DNA of 64,000 nt from JAVBMJ01 sp031552535 (GTDB lineage Bacteria > Bacteroidota > Bacteroidia > Bacteroidales > Rikenellaceae): positions 1 to 64,000 of the forward strand of contig JAVBMJ010000041.1 in NCBI GenBank assembly GCA_031552535.1, in the 5' to 3' direction. Positions 17,681 through 26,120 of this stretch are shown piece after piece. Under the pieces are notes generated by a model, which was given only the letters and a program-made list of their open reading frames with translations, did no database searches and had not been told where the DNA came from. A program made the translations under genes and the position numbers. Every line of letters begins with the position of its first letter. The first letter of the stretch is position 1.

Positions 17681-18535
17681 TTAAGCAAAATAGTGCGGAT
17701 ACAACTCCTTATGGGAATCGACCCACTCCTTCATTTCAATAACCTGCTGCTCGTAGGAGGGCACCACGAACGAAAAATCGGTGCGCGTACACTTCAGCGT
17801 CTTATCGAGGCTCAATGCGTCCACAGGCTTGACAACCACCTCGCTGTTGCGGAAATAGCGGCTGAAGAGCCTCAGCAGTTCGTACTTCGAGATATTACTG
17901 TTGTTGACCAGGTTATACAGCCCCGTAAGATTCTCCCTGGCAGCCTGCTCCATGGCCTTGGCCAGCGTGAGGGTGGTCACCCCCGTCCACATCGCACCCG
18001 TGAAGCCGTTGATCTCGCCCTTCTGTTTCATAAACCAGTTGAAAAGGCCTATTCCCGCAGGATTCATATCGGGACCTATGATCGAGTTGCGGAACGTGAG
18101 ATTCCTGTCGTCTTCGATTTCGCCCAACGCTTTGCTGCGGTCGTAGAATGTCCGCCCGTCGCGCAAAGAATCCTCGGTGTAAGGGCCCGTGTTACCCGCA
18201 AAAACGCAGTCGGTGCTCATGTGTATAAACTTTGTCTTGCTGCCGCGTAACGTATCGGCGCACAGGTGCGGCAGATAACCGTTGAGGTACGCGGCCATTG
18301 CCTGGTTGTCTTCGGCCACCTGGTTGAGAATGCCGATGCAGTTCACGACCAGATCGTAATCTCCTTCGGTCAGCATCGCCTTGAACTTGTCGACCTCAAA
18401 GGCGTTGCCTACAATATTACGCACAAACGGGAACGGAGCCATGGAATAAGCCGTCACATCGTGGCCCTGTTCTTTGAAATAGAGGGTGATCGTATGGCCG
18501 GCCATGCCTATCGAACCCAGTATAAGTACCTTCAT
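17681..18535 (-). CDS. NAD(P)-dependent sugar reductase, RmlD/CapF N-terminal type
   Basis: A 284-residue SDR related to dTDP-4-dehydrorhamnose reductase (RmlD). The dinucleotide motif GSIGMAG is at residues 7-13, the VNCIGILNQ segment follows, and the MSTDCVFAGNTGPYTED block is typical of RmlD. It should reduce the 4-keto group of the UDP-deoxy-amino sugar made by the upstream dehydratase. In the UDP-L-FucNAc pathway this step is done by CapF, a fusion of such an SDR with a cupin; here the two halves are separate genes. Confidence 0.85.
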   Translation of the reverse strand: MKVLILGSIGMAGHTITLYFKEQGHDVTAYSMAPFPFVRNIVGNAFEVDKFKAMLTEGDYDLVVNCIGILNQVAEDNQAMAAYLNGYLPHLCADTLRGSKTKFIHMSTDCVFAGNTGPYTEDSLRDGRTFYDRSKALGEIEDDRNLTFRNSIIGPDMNPAGIGLFNWFMKQKGEINGFTGAMWTGVTTLTLAKAMEQAARENLTGLYNLVNNSNISKYELLRLFSRYFRNSEVVVKPVDALSLDKTLKCTRTDFSFVVPSYEQQVIEMKEWVDSHKELYPHYFA

Positions 18536-18643
18536 GGTTTATTTCTTTTGTAATATTAACAACTCTCCCGCAAGAAAGCCTTTGTCTGCCAAAACTTCCC
18601 GGATGTTCTATGACGGAGTTACGTCATAGAACCGGACCGGTTC

Positions 18644-19081
18644 TTAAAATTTCGACCAGTCGACCCACATCCCGGCATCGTATCTCCACGAATCGAGAAC
18701 GGCATCGCTGAGTATCTTATCCGAATAGACCAGCATCAGCGAATCTCTCTCCAGCGCCTTGAACCCGTTGGCATACCCTTTGGGCACACACAACACTCCC
18801 GGGCGGTCGGCGGAAAGCACATATTCCTCCGCCCGGAGGTCGGACGACGGGGCGTCCCAGTCGTCTATCCTAACGAAAGCGCCGGCAAAGGATCCGCGCA
18901 ACACAGTGAACCACTTGCGCTCGTCCTGATGCGCATGCCAGGCCCTGACGACCGAACAATCGGGATGCATGATCGTGTAAAAACGGCGCACATGATCCAT
19001 ATCCAGCTCGTTGCAATGCGCTATCGAGCCGCGGTGGTCGGTAAAAATACCCCCTTCGATGAATCTTACGCTGTCGCTCAT
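18644..19081 (-). CDS. Cupin-fold sugar epimerase-like protein
   Basis: A 145-residue RmlC/WxcM-like cupin. The segments MSDSVRFIEGGIFTDHRGSI, VVRAWHAHQDERKWFTVLRG and LCVPKGYANGFKALE are characteristic of nucleotide-sugar 3,5-epimerase-like proteins. It matches the C-terminal cupin half of CapF, which epimerises C3 of the UDP-keto sugar. Its start overlaps the stop codon of the dehydratase gene by four bases (ATGA). A gap of 108 bases separates it from the reductase gene. Confidence 0.8.
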   Translation of the reverse strand: MSDSVRFIEGGIFTDHRGSIAHCNELDMDHVRRFYTIMHPDCSVVRAWHAHQDERKWFTVLRGSFAGAFVRIDDWDAPSSDLRAEEYVLSADRPGVLCVPKGYANGFKALERDSLMLVYSDKILSDAVLDSWRYDAGMWVDWSKF

Positions 19082-20097
19082 AACCCCAGGTCTTCGCGGA
19101 TCATGTCGAGTTTGAGCAGCAACTGCGTCATACCCTCCACATCGAGGCGGTTGGTGTTGTGCGAGTGGTAATCCTCGAATGTCTTTACCTTCTCGTTGCC
19201 TTCCACGAAATAGGTGTCGTAGTTCAGGTCGCGCTCGTCGCAGGGTATACGGTAGTAATACCCCTCGTCGCTGGCCTTTGCCATCTCCTCGCGCGTAACC
19301 AACGACTCGTAAAGTTTCTCACCGTGCCGCGTCCCGATGGTGCGCACTGCGGTATCCGTCTTATAAAGCCCTATCAATGCCTTGGCCAGCGTATCCAAAG
19401 TCGCCGCGGGAGCCTTCTGTACGAAAAGGTCGCCGTTGTGCCCGTGCTGGAAAGCGTACATCACCAGATCGACGGCATCGTCGAGGGTCATCATGAAACG
19501 GGTCATGCCGGGATCGGTAACCGTTATATCCTTGCCTGCCTTGATCTGGTCGACCCAGAGCGGAATAACCGAACCGCGGCTGGCCATAACATTGCCGTAA
19601 CGCGTACAGCATATCGTGGTACCTCCATCAAGACCCAACTGGCGGCCGCGGGCTATGGCAACCTTCTCCATCATGGCCTTGCTGATACCCATAGCGTTGA
19701 TCGGATAGCAAGCCTTGTCGGTAGACAACACCACAACGTTCTTAACCCCGTGCTGGATAGCCGACTCCAATACATTCTCCGTCCCCAGGACGTTGGTACG
19801 CACAGCTTGCATCGGGAAGAACTCACACGAAGGCACCTGCTTCAGGGCGGCCGCCTGGAAAACGTAGTCCACATCCTTCATCGCAAAGTCTACGCTACGC
19901 TTATCCCTCACGTCGCCGATGTAGAACTTCACCTTCGGATTCTGCAACTGGTGACGCATGTCGTCCTGTTTCTTTTCGTCGCGGCTAAAAATGCGGATCT
20001 CTTTGATATCCGAATCGAGAAATCTCTTGAGCACCGCGTTGCCGAACGAACCTGTACCACCTGTTATCAACAGGATTTTGTCTTTAAAAACTGACAT
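19078..20097 (-). CDS. UDP-GlcNAc 4,6-dehydratase/5-epimerase, CapE/FnlA/WbjB type
   Basis: A 339-residue extended SDR of the FlaA1/CapE family, cytoplasmic and without the membrane part of the long dehydratases. The TGGTGSFG motif is at residues 12-19, then RIFSRDEKKQDDMRHQL. The active-site segment STDKA-x5-MGISK has Met in place of the usual Tyr, as is normal in this family. It starts UDP-L-FucNAc or UDP-L-QuiNAc synthesis by 4,6-dehydration and C5 epimerisation of UDP-GlcNAc. It heads a run of cupin, reductase, 2-epimerase and WbuB-like transferase, which supports the assignment. Confidence 0.88.
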   Translation of the reverse strand: MSVFKDKILLITGGTGSFGNAVLKRFLDSDIKEIRIFSRDEKKQDDMRHQLQNPKVKFYIGDVRDKRSVDFAMKDVDYVFQAAALKQVPSCEFFPMQAVRTNVLGTENVLESAIQHGVKNVVVLSTDKACYPINAMGISKAMMEKVAIARGRQLGLDGGTTICCTRYGNVMASRGSVIPLWVDQIKAGKDITVTDPGMTRFMMTLDDAVDLVMYAFQHGHNGDLFVQKAPAATLDTLAKALIGLYKTDTAVRTIGTRHGEKLYESLVTREEMAKASDEGYYYRIPCDERDLNYDTYFVEGNEKVKTFEDYHSHNTNRLDVEGMTQLLLKLDMIREDLGL

Positions 20098-20103
20098 GGC
20101 TTA

Positions 20104-21201
20104 TTATGGTTTAATTAATTTGAAAAATTCCATCCATTCACTCCGGGTGCTGACCTCCATCGGCGTGCATTTCGCACCACCCGACTCATAAAGTCCCGTT
20201 ATAGCCTCCGCCCAAGCCCCGGCATCGCGGGCCGACACAAAACCGACACCACCGTAACCATCCAGAACCTCATGGGCAAACCCCTCGTCCGACGCCAATA
20301 CCCGAAGCCCTGCACCGGCGGCTTCGATCAGCGGCATGCCGAAGGTCTCTATGTAGCTCGGGAAAAGCAGGCCCGAAGCGCTCTTGTAATACGACAGCAA
20401 CTCGTCGTAAGGCATGAATTCATGGAATACGAAATTATCTTCAATCCCGTATTTCACGATTTCCCTCACCTCACCGGGAAGCTGCTCTTTCTTTACCGTA
20501 AAATGTATCCTTATACTGCGGGCCACCGCAGGATGTGCATCTTTGATAATGCGCATCGCTTCGACAAGCACCCGGTGATTCTTAAACACGAACGCCGTCG
20601 CAGGGTAGACCAAATGGAACAGCCCGTCGCCGAAATCTTTCTCCGGCACCCCGGCCCAATCCACAGCCTTGACATCGGGTCTTACTATCGCAACCTGCCC
20701 GTCGCCTACCCGGAAACGACGGATAAAAGCGTCTTTCACGGTTCGCGTCTGGACCACCACAGTAGTTAAGGGGGTAATGAACCGGCCCACGAACCAGCCG
20801 AATATATTTTTGTAATAAAACAGTTTAAGCTCATCCTTCTTAAACGGATTCCAGCACGTGCCGTCCAATGTAAGGAACTGGTGAAAATAGACGATCTGCC
20901 TTGCATCACTCCTCGTCCCGAGGTTGAACATCGATATCACGACGTCGGGCGTCATACCGCTCTCCTCCATCCAACGCTTGTCGATGCCCACGAACATGCG
21001 CTTCAATAACGCGGCCTTGCCCCTAAGGTCACGGTGCACGAAGCGGACATTATCCACCGGCGCATGACGATACTCCTCCGGCACGAATATAACATACTCG
21101 TGCTCCCGTCCGTAGCGGGAGATATTGTCAACAAACTGGTTCAAAATGGTCAACGCCCCGCTTACACGGCACGCCGACGCATCGACGATAACTTTCGACA
21201 T
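20104..21201 (-). CDS. Glycosyltransferase family 4
   Basis: A 365-residue GT4 protein. The C-terminal donor-binding domain has the SGLLFPSYIETFGMPLIEAAGAG block, with the E-x7-E pair in ETFGMPLIEA. The N-terminal half carries the PDVVISMFNLGTRSDARQIVYFHQF segment often seen in GT1/GT4 members of capsule loci. It should add one sugar of the repeat unit on the cytoplasmic face. The donor and acceptor are unknown. Its stop is 6 bases upstream of the dehydratase start. Confidence 0.85.
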   Translation of the reverse strand: MSKVIVDASACRVSGALTILNQFVDNISRYGREHEYVIFVPEEYRHAPVDNVRFVHRDLRGKAALLKRMFVGIDKRWMEESGMTPDVVISMFNLGTRSDARQIVYFHQFLTLDGTCWNPFKKDELKLFYYKNIFGWFVGRFITPLTTVVVQTRTVKDAFIRRFRVGDGQVAIVRPDVKAVDWAGVPEKDFGDGLFHLVYPATAFVFKNHRVLVEAMRIIKDAHPAVARSIRIHFTVKKEQLPGEVREIVKYGIEDNFVFHEFMPYDELLSYYKSASGLLFPSYIETFGMPLIEAAGAGLRVLASDEGFAHEVLDGYGGVGFVSARDAGAWAEAITGLYESGGAKCTPMEVSTRSEWMEFFKLIKP

Positions 21202-21207
21202 CGGCAG

Positions 21208-22476
21208 TTATTTTATTTCCCGCATATTATTACGTGCTGCATATTCATTTTTCAAAAGCGCCGCTAAGATCAGAAGCAACAGCACCAGGGTATCGTTATA
21301 GGCTTGCGACATCAAATTTATCAAAATAATCGCCAATATCAATACCTTTCCCAAAAGATAATTGTTGCGCATCAGCCTGAATAGAAAAAACAGGAACAGC
21401 ACTAACCCTATAATTCCACCGAATACCAGGCACTCCTGCATGCCGTTGAGGTACATCATGTTATCCAAATTGTAATATGCCATCTGAGCATATTCCGACA
21501 CATCATGCGTCTTTAAATATGATTCGAGGTTGCCTTGCCCGATGCCTATCACCTGCTCCACGGGGGTCAACTCGGAATAGAGCACATAGCCGCGATACAT
21601 CCTTATAAAGCCCGAGGTGTTGAACTCCCCTTCGGCCGACAGTTCGGACGAACGCGACAATACCGCAGTGGTCACCTGGTTTTCGGATGAATAACGCCCG
21701 CTCTGTAAAACAATAAAACCGGCAAGCACCACCAGTGCCGTCAGGCTGGCCTGTATGATGTAGCGGCCCCGCTTTATACATATAAAAATCCAGACGATCC
21801 AAAGCAGACCCAACAACAGGTAGCCATTGCCCGAACGTGACAACAGGATAATAGCAGAATAAAAGATCACAGGTATATCCACAAAACCCTTTCGGTCAAC
21901 GAACAGCTTAATACACAGATAACTCGCAACATAACGGGCAAAGTGGGAGGGCTCAAGAAAAACGGATGTAGAGCGGTCTATACTGCTTTGAATATCTATA
22001 TACGACCCTATCGATTCGCCGCTGGCCATTGGCAACCACGGGATTATGCCCAAAAGCCGGTAACCGGTGGTGAAAAAGAGCGCTTCCTGCACCAAAAACA
22101 GGATCGAACATGCCAGTGTAACCCGGCCGAATACCTTTATCAGATACTTCTGGTCTATATACCTCAGTCCGTATCCCAATGTCAACGCAAAGAACAGGGT
22201 GCTGATAGATTTATAGATAATATCCCCTAACGATGCGGTCCCTGCCAGCATCGAATACATCTGGGGAATCAGCATAATGTAAAGGAAATAGGTTAAATAA
22301 CCCTTGGGATAAACAGGATTGGTAAAATACCTTAATAAAAATCCCAGTCCGATGACCAATACGATCAGGACTTTACTGATCGACAGGCCGGGAATGCCCA
22401 CCCCATAAATATTGAGTATAGGCATTAATACGACCAGAACCGCCAGTATTTTATTATATGCCAAATTGCTTTGCAT
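21208..22476 (-). CDS. Polysaccharide polymerase, Wzy-like
   Basis: A 422-residue polytopic membrane protein with about 11-12 hydrophobic segments and a large loop in the C-terminal half (about residues 255-330), the topology of O-antigen/capsule polymerases. Sequence conservation in this class is low, so the call rests on topology and on the neighbours (flippase on one side, glycosyltransferases on the other). It would join flipped repeat units in the periplasm. An O-antigen ligase is possible but less likely in a Wzx-containing cluster. Confidence 0.75.
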   Translation of the reverse strand: MQSNLAYNKILAVLVVLMPILNIYGVGIPGLSISKVLIVLVIGLGFLLRYFTNPVYPKGYLTYFLYIMLIPQMYSMLAGTASLGDIIYKSISTLFFALTLGYGLRYIDQKYLIKVFGRVTLACSILFLVQEALFFTTGYRLLGIIPWLPMASGESIGSYIDIQSSIDRSTSVFLEPSHFARYVASYLCIKLFVDRKGFVDIPVIFYSAIILLSRSGNGYLLLGLLWIVWIFICIKRGRYIIQASLTALVVLAGFIVLQSGRYSSENQVTTAVLSRSSELSAEGEFNTSGFIRMYRGYVLYSELTPVEQVIGIGQGNLESYLKTHDVSEYAQMAYYNLDNMMYLNGMQECLVFGGIIGLVLFLFFLFRLMRNNYLLGKVLILAIILINLMSQAYNDTLVLLLLILAALLKNEYAARNNMREIK

Positions 22477-22583
22477 CTATATCCGTTTAATTTGTAGTAT
22501 AAAATTAAAAATTATGATCCCGGGTATGGCAAAACGCCTTTGTCGGAATCCCCGGTCCGGAACCTGTCCTCCGGCACCCCGCT

Positions 22584-24002
22584 TTATCTTCTGTCTCTGA
22601 TCAATGTCATGGCGGTATCTATTATATTGCGGCGTTCGATGTAAAAATAGGCCGCAGTCATAACGACCATGATACCCATAGCCTGGTAGAACCCACAGAA
22701 TGCGGTCGATAAAATAAATATCGCCAGGCCGACAGTTTCGAATATTATATTACGGTCGAAGGATTTGCCGAATTTACGCAACAAATATATCTCCGACAGA
22801 TAGCATCTTACGTACATCGCAATGAATGTGCACAACGCGATGACCCATATCTGGCGTGTGAACATGAAAGCCGGAATGACAAGAATCACAAACAGTCCCA
22901 GGCACTCCATATTGGTACGCAACAGCAGCCCTTCCTCGCGAGTGGCTTTATAGAAAGTCCCGTTCAGGATGTTCATCTTGCACTGCAGGTAAACTATCCC
23001 GAACAACAGGTTGAGATACGACAATACGGCTATATATTTGGGGTAAAAAACAGCGACCAGGATATAGGCGGGGAAGTACACCAGAAGGATAAGCAGTCCG
23101 AACGAGCGGGTAAAGGTGTTTATCTTATCGAAATAAGACCCATAATTTTCCTCGGGGAGCCGCTTGATTATGGGATAAAGCACCAGGCTGAACGCAGATA
23201 TAGCCATAAGGACTATGCTAGTGACGGTTATCCCGAACGAATATACGGCAAAATCCTTGATGTCGCACCAGAACTGGGTGATAAAACGGCCCGCAGCGAT
23301 CAGAAGTACACCCATCTGACTGGCAATCGTCAACTTTATTCCGCTGAATATATTCTCTTTATACTCCTTGACAACTTCGCCTTTGTCCGCCTCGGCTCTG
23401 CCTACCCACAGCTCTTTGGTGTGGAACATCATCATCGCAAGTATCCCCACGCGTGTGACTACATCGACCGCCACTATAATCCTGAAGTTCTTAGTACCAA
23501 TAACAACCATTGCCAGAATAGCCGCCAAAACCACCGCCTTATCCACGACAGAATAGAAACTGTAGCGTTTCATCTGGTTGGTGATCTGCAATACCCTTAC
23601 CAATAACCCGTAAAGCCCCATCAGCAAGATATTGAGCGAAGCGAAGATCATCGCAAAACGTGCCGCCGGGTCAGGAATGAACAAAGCCACTGCAACCATT
23701 GCGACGAGAGTCATACCCAGGAGCTGCCACATGTAGTATCTCGACGCGGGCCGCAATACCTTCATCGGCAACCTATGGTAATCATACTGGCCGTAACGCA
23801 GGAAAATACCCTCCTCGTACCCCAGGGTGAAAAGGGCATACACCGTAAAGTAAAAGAGATATACCGACAGGTAACCGTATGACTCCACAGACAGGAACGC
23901 CGGCAGAACCAATGACCTGACCACCCCGATAGCCATAACGACTATCTGGGCACCCAGGACATACGAAACACTCGTAAGGATATGTCGCCGCGTACTCTGC
24001 AT
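22584..24002 (-). CDS. Oligosaccharide flippase, Wzx-like (MATE/PST superfamily)
   Basis: A 472-residue polytopic protein with about 12-14 membrane segments. The N-terminal half has the LTSVSYVLGAQIVVMAIGVVRS opening and a GYLSVYLFYF segment of polysaccharide transporters. It should flip the lipid-linked repeat unit across the inner membrane. Its start codon directly follows the LicD gene stop (two bases apart). A 108-base gap separates it from the polymerase gene. Confidence 0.85.
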   Translation of the reverse strand: MQSTRRHILTSVSYVLGAQIVVMAIGVVRSLVLPAFLSVESYGYLSVYLFYFTVYALFTLGYEEGIFLRYGQYDYHRLPMKVLRPASRYYMWQLLGMTLVAMVAVALFIPDPAARFAMIFASLNILLMGLYGLLVRVLQITNQMKRYSFYSVVDKAVVLAAILAMVVIGTKNFRIIVAVDVVTRVGILAMMMFHTKELWVGRAEADKGEVVKEYKENIFSGIKLTIASQMGVLLIAAGRFITQFWCDIKDFAVYSFGITVTSIVLMAISAFSLVLYPIIKRLPEENYGSYFDKINTFTRSFGLLILLVYFPAYILVAVFYPKYIAVLSYLNLLFGIVYLQCKMNILNGTFYKATREEGLLLRTNMECLGLFVILVIPAFMFTRQIWVIALCTFIAMYVRCYLSEIYLLRKFGKSFDRNIIFETVGLAIFILSTAFCGFYQAMGIMVVMTAAYFYIERRNIIDTAMTLIRDRR

Positions 24003-24003
24003 C

Positions 24004-24795
24004 CTATTTCCGGTAAGCCTTGAACATATGATGCGACGTGCGCTTGTCTTCGGGAGGCAGTTGCATGTAATTTCCGTACAACTTTGTCAGAAGCAGGTCG
24101 TATTGCTTAGGAATATAGAAATCGGAATCCTCGAAAGGAGCCCTCACCACCTCGCCGATAGCATCGACCGGGAAACGGCGCTCTTTCTTGGCAAACGACA
24201 GATCCATCGCATACCTCGTTCCCGCCGCATCGTATTTCTGGCTCCATGCAATGTAGCGGCCCACTATCGAGCTGTTGCACACCGGTGAAAGGAGCAACTT
24301 GCCCACCATGAGGGCTGCGTTGCGCACCAGGCTGCGCTCACGGCTCAACTGCACTATCTTGAAATCCAGCATCCGCTTGTAGCGCTCGATCCTGGCGACA
24401 AAACGGTCCGACTCCGCCTCGTCTCCGGGCAGGGCGTCGATGGGAAAAATATCTATGTTGACTCCTATATCGAACTTTATCGAGGAGGCTTCTATCAAAA
24501 CCGTCTCCCGGTCGTACACCTTTGCGAAGGTCAACGGAAAACGGCGGTCTTTCTGGTAAGCCGCCACAGCGTAACGGCCATCGTCGAACGTCGCCAGGAA
24601 TTTCGCGTAATCCGCCCGCGGCATGGCAATATCGATATCGTCGTCCCAGGGGATGTACCCTTTATGCCTTATGGCCCCCAGCAAGGTGCCGTAATATAAA
24701 AAATAGCGGATCGAATTGGCTTCACAAAACTCATCCACAGCCTTCAGTATGTCTATCTGCAGAGCCTTGACATCATTTACCGTTAACTCATTCAT
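24004..24795 (-). CDS. LicD family phosphotransferase
   Basis: A 263-residue LicD/fukutin-type nucleotidyltransferase-fold protein. The family core is at residues 34-60: YYGTLLGAIRHKG, then GYIPWDDDIDIAMPR with the metal-binding Asp cluster. LicD proteins move a phosphoryl-alcohol such as phosphocholine from its CDP form to a sugar hydroxyl. Here the upstream genes make a phosphonate and a cytidylyltransferase, so the natural donor may be a CMP-phosphonate. An open frame reaches 24873, but the ATG at 24795 gives the normal LicD N-terminus; the extra part is Ser/Lys-rich and unlikely. Confidence 0.85.
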   Translation of the reverse strand: MNELTVNDVKALQIDILKAVDEFCEANSIRYFLYYGTLLGAIRHKGYIPWDDDIDIAMPRADYAKFLATFDDGRYAVAAYQKDRRFPLTFAKVYDRETVLIEASSIKFDIGVNIDIFPIDALPGDEAESDRFVARIERYKRMLDFKIVQLSRERSLVRNAALMVGKLLLSPVCNSSIVGRYIAWSQKYDAAGTRYAMDLSFAKKERRFPVDAIGEVVRAPFEDSDFYIPKQYDLLLTKLYGNYMQLPPEDKRTSHHMFKAYRK

Positions 24796-24878
24796 CGCAT
24801 ATTTTTTATCGTTACATTTTTTCTTTTCACTTTCGCTGCTCCTTTCTCCATTGCCTCCTGCGGCCGCAGGCACCTGAT

Positions 24879-25997
24879 TCAGCCTACCCTGAATATCTCC
24901 TTAGGTATATGCGACTCCACGGCGGCGGGATTGTTCTGCATACGCTGCAGGTTGACCGACGAGAGAATACTGCTCCAGGTGGCCTCGTCGAGTTTCGACC
25001 ATATATCCGTTTTACCGAACACCGACTCGAAAAACGCCGTCAACTCATGTGGAGTCTCTGCCGCGCAGCAACCGATGATAGTCGCTATTTCCGCTAACCG
25101 TTCCCGCACAAAATCTGCACCGCGCGGATCGTTGCACGTATCGGGCGTAACGGCGAGGTTGAGTTCAAAAAAATAAGGCAGCGTAAGCGACACCGCGTGT
25201 CCGTGCGGGATTCCCAGATATGAGGTAAACCCGTAGGAGTAGGCGTGGGCCGCGGTAGTGAAACTTATGTTTATCGCTTTGCCCGCAAGGTTGGCCGCAT
25301 ACGCCATATGATCCCTCGCCTCAGCCACTCCTGCTATGGCGTCAGGCAAATGACGCCATAGAATGTCTATAGCCTCACGGGCGTAACCACGCGACTCTTC
25401 GGTCGACTTCACGCTCCAGTACGACTCTATGGCCTGGCACAGCGCATCGGCGCCGGTCGAGGCTGTGAGATAACGCGGGCACCCGTAGGTGAGCGACGGG
25501 ATCAGCCAGACATAATCCGGAAGTACGTTCCCGTCGGCGACCGAATATTTCACCTTATCGATGTATACTACTGCGAAATGGGTCGATTCGCTCCCCGTAC
25601 CCGACGTGGTGGGAATCGCCAGCATGGGGATCAACTTCCCCGCTGCGATACGGTTGCATTTGATAGCTTCTGAAATATCGCCCTCGTAGCCGGCATAACT
25701 ACGTATCAATTTGGCCATGTCGATCACGCTGCCGCCGCCTACCGCCACTATCAAATCTATCCCGTTTTCCCGACACAACGCCACCCCCTTGTACAGATCT
25801 TCCAGTTTGGGATTGACGTCGAAGCCGGTAAAGTAGTGCGGCGAAGCCCCCTGTAGCAACGGCTCGACAAACTCTTTCGCACCTGAGGATGCATAAAAAG
25901 TCATATCGGTGACCACCAGTACATTCGCCGGAGACAAGGCTCCAATCTCCGCAGCAACCGAAGCGGCATCGTTTTTCAGATATATTTTTTGCTCCAT
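24879..25997 (-). CDS. Iron-containing alcohol dehydrogenase, probable phosphonoacetaldehyde reductase
   Basis: A 372-residue group III metal-dependent alcohol dehydrogenase. The nucleotide motif GGGSVIDMAK is near residue 90. The metal ligands are in GADALCQAIES (Asp), TTAAHAYSY (His) and GIPHGHAVS (His). Enzymes of this family next to PEP mutase and phosphonopyruvate decarboxylase genes (PhpC, FomC) reduce phosphonoacetaldehyde to 2-hydroxyethylphosphonate. No 2-aminoethylphosphonate aminotransferase is in the cluster, so this step should set the product. The gap to the decarboxylase gene is 123 bases and holds an imperfect hairpin. Confidence 0.85.
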   Translation of the reverse strand: MEQKIYLKNDAASVAAEIGALSPANVLVVTDMTFYASSGAKEFVEPLLQGASPHYFTGFDVNPKLEDLYKGVALCRENGIDLIVAVGGGSVIDMAKLIRSYAGYEGDISEAIKCNRIAAGKLIPMLAIPTTSGTGSESTHFAVVYIDKVKYSVADGNVLPDYVWLIPSLTYGCPRYLTASTGADALCQAIESYWSVKSTEESRGYAREAIDILWRHLPDAIAGVAEARDHMAYAANLAGKAINISFTTAAHAYSYGFTSYLGIPHGHAVSLTLPYFFELNLAVTPDTCNDPRGADFVRERLAEIATIIGCCAAETPHELTAFFESVFGKTDIWSKLDEATWSSILSSVNLQRMQNNPAAVESHIPKEIFRVG

Positions 25998-26120
25998 ACA
26001 GCACTCTCATAAAATGCACAATTCCCGACATGGCCGGGAGAATTGCGCTTAACACATTGACGGACACAGCCACAATTCCGGATAACTTCCAAAAAGGCTC
26101 CGGGGGATACAACAGTGTAT

